Assembly: GCF_014695395.1 (NCBI RefSeq)
Contig: NZ_JACJOF010000026.1
Location: 1-64,000, forward strand
Reading direction: 5' to 3'
Source of the DNA: Nodosilinea sp. FACHB-131
GTDB lineage: Bacteria; Cyanobacteriota; Cyanobacteriia; Phormidesmidales; Phormidesmidaceae
Length of the DNA: 64,000 nucleotides
The notes under the pieces were generated by a model, which was not told the origin of the DNA, did no database searches, and saw only the letters and a program-made list of their open reading frames with translations. Of this stretch, positions 1 to 6,003 are shown piece by piece. Made by a program: the position numbers and the translations under genes. Every line of letters starts with the position of its first letter. Within the stretch, counting starts at the first letter, position 1.

Positions 1-50
1 TGGCCATTCTTGACGGTCCGTTCGGAGGTGCAGTCAGGGCAGGGCAGCAT
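1..50 (-). CDS. IS1-family InsA-like N-terminus (partial, runs off left edge)
   Basis: The minus strand from position 50 opens with an ATG and reads MLPCPDCTSERTVKNG before leaving the window. The CPxC pair followed by KNG is the start of the zinc-binding N-terminal domain of IS1-family InsA or fused IS1 transposases. Only 16 residues are visible, so intactness cannot be judged. A plausible IS1 terminal sequence lies just upstream at 78-99, in the right place for the end of this copy. The element sits downstream of the tniQ gene of a type V-K transposon, so it is probably an insertion into or beside that transposon's cargo. Confidence 0.55.
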   Translation of the reverse strand, partial: MLPCPDCTSERTVKNG

Positions 51-77
51 AGGCATCGTTGCGTAGCTTCTTAATCA

Positions 78-99
78 CCCTAACAAATTCATCATTACC
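78..99 (-). repeat. Putative terminal inverted repeat of the left IS1 copy
   Basis: Read on the minus strand this begins GGTAATGATGAATTTGTTAG, starting with GG as IS1-family ends do, about 30 bases upstream of the InsA-like start codon. The partner end lies outside the window, so the assignment rests on position and style only. Confidence 0.4.
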
Positions 100-219
100 T
101 CTAGAGTTCTACCCCTGGGCCGAAGCAGTTTGATAATTGTAAGTCTTACACTATGCAGCATTGATGTATGTCATATTCATTCGCAAACTACGCGACGATG
201 CAGCCGCAATGGGTTTTTC

Positions 220-739
220 GGGCGTTGCTGAATTAAGGCATGAACCTTAAAGGAATCGGGACATCGTCGGACTTGAGGTAGTGAAGTAACAATCGGACGG
301 AGTAAGCCAGCATGTCTACAGACTTGGAATAGCAAAGCGTTTTGCGATGCAGTCGGGCTAGATAGTGCCGTAATCGGGTGTTTTCTCCTTCTACCCGAGT
401 CATGTAGGACTTGCAGACTCTGGAATAAAGCTGGGATACACCTTCTACCCGTCGGTGACATAAAAGTAGCAATGCCAACTGGCGACCCGCGTCCAGAGGG
501 GCTGAAACGTCTTAGCACTATGGTCATCTAAGACCTAACCAAAATTCCTTTTCTGAAATGGTCAACGGCCGTCCACAGCCAAATCTTGTTTTTTGGGAGC
601 CCACGAAGGTTTCTAACTCTTCGAGTTCGCCGACCTCTGGAATCATTTCAGGGTCGTAGGCATCAGGGAACCATTCGCCTACCTGCTTTACCCAAGTAAT
701 CACTGTCGTATGATCCTTATGCAAAGTCCTATTTGACAA
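220..739 (-). pseudogene. Degenerate IS1-family transposase (InsB region)
   Basis: Three minus-strand frames together give an IS1 InsB protein. Residues WVKQVGEWFPDAYDPEM and ETFVGS come from 739 down to about 590. The frame then shifts by one at an A6C tract and reads KNKIWLWTAVDHFRKG. Further stops and shifts follow until YMTRVEGENTRLRHYLARLH and the C-terminal LLLHYLK near 250. The N-terminal zinc domain is absent, so the copy is 5' truncated as well as frameshifted. The outer edge at 220-242 carries GGCGTTGCTGAATTAAGGC, typical of an IS1-type end. It is unlikely to make a functional transposase. Confidence 0.8.
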
Positions 740-853
740 AAGTATGGATTTTTTCCAGTTGGTAATGTCAGGTCTGTATAGGAATAACGGATGAGACTTA
801 TTTGGTCATAACTTGTTCTCAGTCTACATAATTAGTTTCGTTCATAGATTGGC

Positions 854-1360
854 TTACCCTATCCTCTGGAACTCTTTCATTTGAGAAAATGAAAGTTGAC
901 ATCGACTACAGTAGTTACATTCCCAAAGGGCTGGAACTTTAAACTTGGCTTCGCAGTTCGGACATTTAGTGAGGAGCTTGAGATTGTGGCGATCGCACTT
1001 CCACACAGACTTATACTGCCACTCAATCCGGTGGCAGGGATCCTCCCCATAGCAGGCCCCACATAGCCGAATCGGCGCACACTGCATTCCCTCTCCTTGA
1101 GACGGCAGCATCCCCCACAACCGCTCTGTAGAGAGCCCTAGCACCTTCCCTAACGCCTCAAACTGCGCCTGGGTTGGGTAAGGGTTCAAATGAAACTTTT
1201 CCCAGCGGGCCACCACTGCTCCAATACTAGCCATCGTCCCTAACCCACCCGGCATCAGATGGTTTTGCCGCCGAAACCGCCCCAAGTAATGGCTCAGGCT
1301 CTCCCCCTCCAAGGGCTCTACCTCAAATAACCAGGGTTGAATACCTGCATCCACCATCAC
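854..1360 (-). CDS. tniQ: TniQ transposition adaptor (type V-K CAST)
   Basis: A 168-residue TniQ-family protein. In V-K CASTs the small TniQ caps the TnsC filament at the Cas12k R-loop and helps license insertion. Visible hallmarks are GESLSHYLGRFRRQNHL near residue 18, the segment PIRLCGACYGEDPCHRIEWQ, and a cysteine/histidine set (CGAC, KCDRH, CPNC, CSRC) that forms the zinc-binding half. The near-identical run of WQYKSVWKCDRH to ShCAST TniQ, from memory, places it in the V-K clade rather than the larger TniQ of type I or Tn7 systems. Its start overlaps the end of tnsC by four bases, indicating translational coupling. No cas12k gene follows within the window. Confidence 0.92.
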   Translation of the reverse strand: MMVDAGIQPWLFEVEPLEGESLSHYLGRFRRQNHLMPGGLGTMASIGAVVARWEKFHLNPYPTQAQFEALGKVLGLSTERLWGMLPSQGEGMQCAPIRLCGACYGEDPCHRIEWQYKSVWKCDRHNLKLLTKCPNCEAKFKVPALWECNYCSRCQLSFSQMKEFQRIG

Positions 1361-2196
1361 TTGTACTCCCTGGCCACCTCTTGCAGCACCGACTTTTCAA
1401 TCTTTTTTAGCCCCTGGCCCAGGGCACGAATTGCCGACTCCCGCAGTACCTCATCCATCCGGCCAATGTACCCTTCTGTTGCCTCCAGCAAGATTTTCTG
1501 CATTGGTTTACCGGTCAAGTTGGACGCCACCGGCAACGCCAGGACTTTTTGCTCCCATAGCTTGACCGCATTAACAAAATCCTCCCCAGAGAGCTTGCCA
1601 AAGCGATAGCAAGCCCGAAAACGGTTGTATACCTGCTCGTCGCGCTTGATGACCGCATCCAGTCGATCCGTCCCTACCAGCACCACTGAAATGGCCAGCT
1701 TGTCGTAAAAATCCCTCACATCGGCAAAGGTCTCTGGCTTGAGGCGATCTGCTTCATCCATGATGATCATCTCCACCTCACAGCCCTTCAGCACCTCAAA
1801 AGCCCGTCCCCGGAAATCTGAGACAGTTCCCTTGGCAACCCGATATTTGAGGAATTCGATGATCTCCTTAAATAGCTCCCTTGATCCGCACTTCTGCGGC
1901 GGCTGAATGTATACCACAGGGACAATCGGCTTCTTGCCTGTTTCTTGCCTAGGCTTATGCCGGTAAAAATAGGCTTCACAAGCGCTCGACTTACCCGTTC
2001 TAGACTCCCCGACAATCCGGCATGACTGCCTTGCCTTGCGTTTACCATCTAACCAATCGTGTAGCTTGCTTACATGCTCTAGGGGCAAGATGGCTTTTTT
2101 CCTTAAACGCGCTATTTCTTCTTGGAGCGAGGCCGCATCTGGCTTAGATTCTCCGAGGGCGTCAGCCCATGCCTTTGCTTGTACCATGCTCACCAA
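1357..2196 (-). CDS. tnsC: TnsC AAA+ transposition regulator (type V-K CAST)
   Basis: A 279-residue AAA+ ATPase of the TnsC/TniB group. In V-K systems it polymerises on DNA in an ATP-dependent helical filament that links the RNA-guided target complex to TnsB. Walker A is GESRTGKS (residues 63-70) and Walker B is MIIMDEAD with D147 and E148. The sensor region VVLVGTDRLDAVIKRDEQV is also present. All core motifs are intact, so it is likely active. It overlaps tnsB by seven bases upstream and tniQ by four downstream, so the three genes form one operon read leftward from the transposon end. Confidence 0.93.
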   Translation of the reverse strand: MVSMVQAKAWADALGESKPDAASLQEEIARLRKKAILPLEHVSKLHDWLDGKRKARQSCRIVGESRTGKSSACEAYFYRHKPRQETGKKPIVPVVYIQPPQKCGSRELFKEIIEFLKYRVAKGTVSDFRGRAFEVLKGCEVEMIIMDEADRLKPETFADVRDFYDKLAISVVLVGTDRLDAVIKRDEQVYNRFRACYRFGKLSGEDFVNAVKLWEQKVLALPVASNLTGKPMQKILLEATEGYIGRMDEVLRESAIRALGQGLKKIEKSVLQEVAREYK

Positions 2197-3914
2197 GCTC
2201 CACGAATATCATCAAAATCAATCGGCTCAAAGGCATCTAAGTCCAGGGCAACCTCATCCGTAGACTCCTCCTGGTCTAAATCCGTTTCAATCAGTTCTGG
2301 CTCAGGAGCTATTGTGGGCTTCGCAAGTACCTGCTCCTCCCGCTGGCGCTGCTTCCGGCTTTTCTTGGCAACCAGCGCATCTCGCTCCACCGTTTCCTGC
2401 AAAATTGACTCATTACTGATCGTCTTGCCCTTATCTCGCAAGCTTTTACTGCTTGCCTTAGCCTCTTCGTAAGAAAGCTGCTCAGTCTCCAGTCCCTGAG
2501 CATAGGCGCGGGTCAGAAAAACCTCCCCTGCTCCCTCTTTGCGATAAACCCGCACCATGGTGATGTCATTGGGGTCAAACCGAATGGAAGCTACCTCACC
2601 GGCATACCCGGCCAAGTTTTCTCCTCGATAGGTCAAATTCTCAAATTGCAGGTGTCCGCCCCGCTGCACCGTGCGACGCCCTTCTTTCATGAGACACACG
2701 TCTAGGTGCTTCTCATCAATCACCTCTGGCACCTTCGGAAGCCCTGCCTCCCAGCGCTGAAAGCGGGTTTGGTCACCCATGCGGGCATCGAGGGTTTGAT
2801 TGTATTGGTCACAAATAAATCGCACGATCAGGTACTCTAAATTTCTCAGAGTGAGGCTGGCCTCTTTCTCGGTGTCTTTGGGGCGCTGCTGAACATTGGA
2901 CCCGGTGTATCCAGGTAAGGTTGAAAACAACTGGTCATTCAACGTGCGAAAAGGCCGCTCTACAACGCCGCCCTCTGAGGGGCGATCGCGCAAGTGGCAA
3001 GCAAATCCCAAATCTGCCCCAATGCGTTGGAGGTGGTTAGAGCGAAAATCTTTACCGCCGTCGGTATAAAAATGGTCGGGCTTGCCAAACGTGCCCCACT
3101 CACAGTTGAGTTTGTACTCCGGCCCATACTTTTTAGGCAAAATAGCATGGCGCAGGGCCAGGGCTACTATCTGAGAACTAGGCGCATCAAACCCCAGGTT
3201 GATGCCCATAATGCAGCGTGAGTAGGTATCAACAACGGTCGTCAACCAAGGCCGTCCCAGAATCTTACCGTACTGGTCAACCAGCATCACATCGGCACGG
3301 GTATAGTCGCACTGCCACACATGGTTGCTGTACTCGATCGAGAGATCTTGACCATCACGAGTTTTAACCGACAGTGTTGATCCCCTCCACCCTGGGCTAC
3401 GAATGCTTTTAGCCTTTTCCTTCCGCTCAATAATGGGTTTTAGCACCCGTAGCACGGTTTTGTAGCCGGGCGGGTTGTTCTCCCCCACCTCACGCGCTTT
3501 AGCCTGCACTCTGACGGCAACTTGCTTCGGCTTCATGCGCTTACTGCTTTTGTTGCCTGCCTCGTAGGTCTTGATAATAAAGTCTTGCCAGAACTCAGAG
3601 ATTCGATGCTTGCCCTGGTCAGCTCTACCGAAGGTCACAAGGGCTGAAACCCCTTCTACCTCCCACCGCTTAACCAATCGCTGCACAGTGCGAACAGAAC
3701 ACCCCAGCTTGTCAGCCGCTTCCCGCAGCTTTTCGCCATAGGTAGCGCGATCGCATGGCTCTAGCAACGACTGAATCACCTCCAGCTTGCGCTGGGCCTC
3801 TTCGTCTAGCTGCTCAACAATCGTGATTCCTCCCGATTGATCAGGGTCTCTCTGAGCAGAAAGCACCTCTTCTATTGGTTGATCCCAATTCTTTTGGGAT
3901 ACATCTAACACCAT
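2190..3914 (-). CDS. tnsB: TnsB DDE transposase (type V-K CAST)
   Basis: A 574-residue Mu/TnsB-type transposase that binds the element ends and performs strand transfer. N-terminal helix-turn-helix segments are visible (KLGCSVRTVQRLVKRW near 70-84). The RNase H-like core carries the DDE residues D203 in VWQCDYTRAD, D285 in FYTDGGKD and E319 in GGVVERPF, spaced as in ShCAST TnsB. A beta-barrel-like region and an acidic C-terminal tail follow, the tail being the part that contacts TnsC in this family. V-K elements lack a TnsA endonuclease and none is seen here, consistent with cointegrate-forming transposition. The ATG at 3914 lies about 100 bases inside the first TnsB-site repeat. Confidence 0.93.
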   Translation of the reverse strand: MVLDVSQKNWDQPIEEVLSAQRDPDQSGGITIVEQLDEEAQRKLEVIQSLLEPCDRATYGEKLREAADKLGCSVRTVQRLVKRWEVEGVSALVTFGRADQGKHRISEFWQDFIIKTYEAGNKSSKRMKPKQVAVRVQAKAREVGENNPPGYKTVLRVLKPIIERKEKAKSIRSPGWRGSTLSVKTRDGQDLSIEYSNHVWQCDYTRADVMLVDQYGKILGRPWLTTVVDTYSRCIMGINLGFDAPSSQIVALALRHAILPKKYGPEYKLNCEWGTFGKPDHFYTDGGKDFRSNHLQRIGADLGFACHLRDRPSEGGVVERPFRTLNDQLFSTLPGYTGSNVQQRPKDTEKEASLTLRNLEYLIVRFICDQYNQTLDARMGDQTRFQRWEAGLPKVPEVIDEKHLDVCLMKEGRRTVQRGGHLQFENLTYRGENLAGYAGEVASIRFDPNDITMVRVYRKEGAGEVFLTRAYAQGLETEQLSYEEAKASSKSLRDKGKTISNESILQETVERDALVAKKSRKQRQREEQVLAKPTIAPEPELIETDLDQEESTDEVALDLDAFEPIDFDDIRGAW

Positions 3915-4016
3915 TCAGCTAGCCCTCTAATCCAAAAAGCCAACTAACCCTCACCCACTTCAATCGTTACGATCAGTGGGATGAGTAGTTCATACGTATT
4001 GTACGCCATTTGAGCA

Positions 4017-4235
4017 GAAAGCGACACTCATTCTGTCACTTACCCAGTTTTAGCTTTGAAGAAAGCCGACAAGCAGTGTGGCACTTTTACGGAAGACGAC
4101 AGTCAATGTGTTCCTTATTTACAACCTCTGAAGAGAGCAAAAACACCTGGCAAAATACTGGAAACAACTGAAAATAAAGAGATTCAGGCTGGCGACACTA
4201 ATTTGACCCGATGACAAATAACGTGTCACTGTACA
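4017..4235 (-). repeat. CAST left end with repeated TnsB-binding sites
   Basis: Five related sites share the pattern GTGACA...TGTCG on the minus strand: 4213-4235 (terminal, starting TGTACAGTGACACGTTATTT), 4192-4209, 4092-4114, 4061-4084 and 4017-4039. The inner three end in CTTTC or CTTCC, a direct-repeat flank. Multiple spaced TnsB sites with the outermost starting TGTAC are characteristic of V-K CAST ends. The outer position 4235 is the most likely cleavage end, but a second TGTACAG start lies at 4298 (see the palindrome entry). The target duplication cannot be checked because the right end is outside the window. Confidence 0.75.
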
Positions 4236-4247
4236 TTTTTTTTATGT

Positions 4248-4298
4248 TGTACAGTGACACGTTATCTGTCGTCGATGACAAATAACGTGTCCTGTACA
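4248..4298. repeat. 51-bp palindrome built from two CAST-type ends
   Basis: The plus strand from 4248 starts TGTACAGTGACACGTTATCT and the minus strand from 4298 starts TGTACAGGACACGTTATTTG. The two ends point inward at each other with almost no content between them. The plus-strand half closely resembles, from memory, the published ShCAST left end (GTGACA..TTATCTGTCGTCG). The palindrome lies 12 bases outside the tnsB-proximal end at 4235. It may be a collapsed transposon copy, a relic of a neighbouring element, or an extended end. It could also form a strong hairpin in RNA or single-stranded DNA. Confidence 0.75.
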
Positions 4299-4362
4299 AC
4301 CTGCTGTGGTATGGGTAGCTAGTAGTGCTGGCGGGCAGGGTTGGACCTGGCTGAGCCTAGGG

Positions 4363-4527
4363 ATGGCTGAGCCGGAACCGTTATCTGAAGAGGATTCAAT
4401 GCTCAGAGCGTTGCCCGAGTTCACTCGAAAGCAGATCCAACGAGGTTGTAAAACAACCGCTCAATCGAAGCGGGAGATTGCCCACCAGTTTGGGGCAAGT
4501 GAGGCGACGGTCAAACGGCTTGCCTAA
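4363..4527 (+). CDS. Small helix-turn-helix protein
   Basis: A 54-residue product starting at ATG 4363. Its C-terminal half, KREIAHQFGASEATVKRLA, fits a helix-turn-helix of the kind found in small regulators and transposon accessory proteins. The N-terminal part is acidic and featureless. The open frame extends upstream to 4306 in the CAST flank, but the extra residues look non-coding. It lies directly outside the transposon end. It may be a remnant of a longer DNA-binding protein cut by rearrangement. Function unknown. Confidence 0.4.
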   Translation: MAEPEPLSEEDSMLRALPEFTRKQIQRGCKTTAQSKREIAHQFGASEATVKRLA

Positions 4528-4550
4528 GGCATAGCAAAGGACGCTGATGG

Positions 4551-4940
4551 CTACCTCTTTGAATGACTGCGATCGAGGGCTTTCACCACGTAGTCCGGCA
4601 GCGGCTCTGCTGTGGGTGTAGGGCTGTCGGCAAAGGTAATTAGCCTTACGTAGCTAGCCTCGCCATCTTCGCCTTTGCCCATACTGCGGCTGAACCAAAT
4701 CGCCGCACCAAATTTGGGGTTACTGCCACTGCGGCGGGTGTAATGATGACCCATCCACCAAATGACGGTGGGGCCGTGGTCGTCGTGGGCGACCTCGATC
4801 GCCCCGATCGCAGCTACCCAACCATCACGATAGGCATCAAGCGGGCGTTTCCAGTTAGGTGGGTTCGTCGCGGCGATCGCCATCGTGGCGACTTCGATTT
4901 GTTTCAGTGCGCGGGCTAGGTCTGCGGTGTTGTCGGTCAT
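4551..4940 (-). CDS. Hypothetical protein (MTDNTADLA family)
   Basis: A 129-residue soluble protein with no signal peptide or membrane segment. It contains a tryptophan-rich middle (GPTVIWWMGHHYTRRSG, then AAIWFSRSMGKGEDG). I do not recognise a family. The start is ATG 4940. The 27 bases spanning its start codon (4918-4944) recur exactly at 32089-32115, where the copy is fused to an unrelated frame. This means the 5' end of the gene has been copied or recombined elsewhere. The gene is convergent with the small helix-turn-helix gene and may belong to mobile or phage-derived cargo. Confidence 0.55.
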   Translation of the reverse strand: MTDNTADLARALKQIEVATMAIAATNPPNWKRPLDAYRDGWVAAIGAIEVAHDDHGPTVIWWMGHHYTRRSGSNPKFGAAIWFSRSMGKGEDGEASYVRLITFADSPTPTAEPLPDYVVKALDRSHSKR

Positions 4941-5005
4941 GGTTCTGGGTAGGTGTGGTGTTGGTGGGGCCAGCGCAGGCTAGGCCCAGGGCGGTCTAGA
5001 GTTCG

Positions 5006-5113
5006 TCAGTAGATAGGCATTGCAACCTCGGCGTTGAAACCGTCGAGCATAAAATCGTTACTTAGCAGCTTCTCTGCGGCGGTGTAGATCGGCTCATATC
5101 TCCACACTGACAC
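5006..5113 (-). CDS. Very small hypothetical protein or gene fragment
   Basis: A 35-residue frame from a GTG at 5113, reading SVWRYEPIYTAAEKLL then a C-terminus ending EVAMPIY. Its composition looks protein-like compared with the other frames here, and it sits upstream of the 4551-4940 gene on the same strand. No convincing ribosome-binding site was found, so it may be the surviving C-terminus of a lost gene. Confidence 0.3.
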   Translation of the reverse strand: MSVWRYEPIYTAAEKLLSNDFMLDGFNAEVAMPIY

Positions 5114-5222
5114 CGATATCAGCGAATGTGTGCACAACGGCCAGAGCTACAATTGGCGGTTGGCTGCACTGCCAGATTGCGGGTACAATCGTTTCCTTTG
5201 CAGGTTCGGTTTGCGTCCTCTA

Positions 5223-5549
5223 TCAGCGTTTCTGAAGCCCTAGCAGGGATTTGTTATATCTGCCCTTTCTTAGTGGCGAAGGCAGGTGCTTGGCTTTGAC
5301 CCGTGCGATCGCAACCTGTGCAGCGATCGCAGTCTGGACAACCAGCGTCGTCATGAGGGGCGGCAGCAGCTTGGCGATCAGTGCCTCGGCTAACAGCTCC
5401 ATTAACGAGAGCCGGTTATCCTTCACCAGCACCGGCGCGGCTACCTGGGGGGTTAGGCTTTGCGGTGAACAGGCGGAGGGCAACGAACAGTCCCTGGCGG
5501 AAATTGCCATCACGGCAAGTTTCGCCAAGGGGCTGTTCCAAATCAACAA
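5223..5549 (-). CDS. Uncertain hypothetical protein
   Basis: A 108-residue minus-strand frame whose middle, LMELLAEALIAKLLPPLMTT, is helical and hydrophobic and is followed by a basic tail. A plus-strand frame (5251-5619) overlaps it and is also open, so coding strand cannot be decided by eye. HIP1 sites inside produce AIA or RSR runs in either frame and make both look more protein-like than they may be. No family recognised. Confidence 0.25.
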   Translation of the reverse strand: MLIWNSPLAKLAVMAISARDCSLPSACSPQSLTPQVAAPVLVKDNRLSLMELLAEALIAKLLPPLMTTLVVQTAIAAQVAIARVKAKHLPSPLRKGRYNKSLLGLQKR

Positions 5550-5703
5550 TATTCAGCTGTTTTGGGACCATGTAGGTTTCAAAAACCTATTCAGCAATTT
5601 TTGGCCGCTGGATTTCTAGAGGTGTTTAACAGCTTCCGTCTAGGGATAGATAGATTTCTCCTAGAACCAATTAGGCTGACAGCAGTAAAGGACTTTATAA
5701 ACT

Positions 5704-6003
5704 GTGAGTGCCTTGGCTTTTCATCAAGATTACTTAGGGATTGAACAGCCTGCTATTGGTCAACTGATTCGAGATCTGCGGCAAACCTTAAAACTGACCC
5801 AGGAGAAGTTTGCGGCTCAACTTGGAGTCTCCTTCCCTACCATCAATCGTTGGGAAAACGGACATGCCACTCCTTCTCCTTTAGCACTCAGACAAGTTGA
5901 GACCTTGCTAACCCAGTTGACGGAGTCACCTGACGGAGCTTTGCGGGAATGCAGTCAGGCAATCCAAGGAAAATACCTGCCCTTAAGGAAGTCAAAAGCA
6001 TGA
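5704..6003 (+). CDS. Xre-family transcriptional regulator (HTH_3)
   Basis: A 99-residue protein with a single Cro/CI-type helix-turn-helix: IGQLIRDLRQTLKLTQEKFA then LGVSFPTINRWENGHATPSP, where the WENG turn is diagnostic. The start is a GTG at 5704, with an AAGGA upstream at rather long spacing. Its stop codon overlaps the start of the following kinase as ATGA (6000-6003), which implies translational coupling. Because that kinase ends in a receiver domain and lacks an output domain, this regulator is a candidate for its output partner; that is inference. Confidence 0.85.
   Translation: MSALAFHQDYLGIEQPAIGQLIRDLRQTLKLTQEKFAAQLGVSFPTINRWENGHATPSPLALRQVETLLTQLTESPDGALRECSQAIQGKYLPLRKSKA

Larger units (their letters stand above)
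100..4235 (-). mobile_element. Type V-K CRISPR-associated transposon (CAST), left-end half
   Basis: An outer end beginning TGTACAGTGACACG (minus strand from 4235) is followed inward by several repeated TnsB-type sites and then tnsB, tnsC and tniQ in that order with overlapping genes. This end-to-gene arrangement, and proteins of 574, 279 and 168 residues, match the transposition core of V-K CAST elements such as ShCAST, whose proteins I recall as 584, 276 and 167 residues. Downstream of tniQ, where cargo, cas12k, tracrRNA and the array should follow, the window shows only IS1 material and then ends. The lower boundary given is therefore only where visible content stops, not a true transposon end. 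Confidence 0.8.

Noticed and set aside
1-4300. CRISPR array or tracrRNA for the CAST
   Set aside because: No regularly spaced repeats are present in 1-4300; the repeats seen are TnsB-type end sites.
4300-4550. A tRNA gene as the CAST target next to the left end
   Set aside because: No cloverleaf or TTCRANYC-like T arm could be found here.
5251-5619. A 122-codon plus-strand frame
   Set aside because: It overlaps the minus-strand frame at 5223-5549; neither has a clear family, and the HIP1 sites bias both, so only the minus one is listed, at low confidence.
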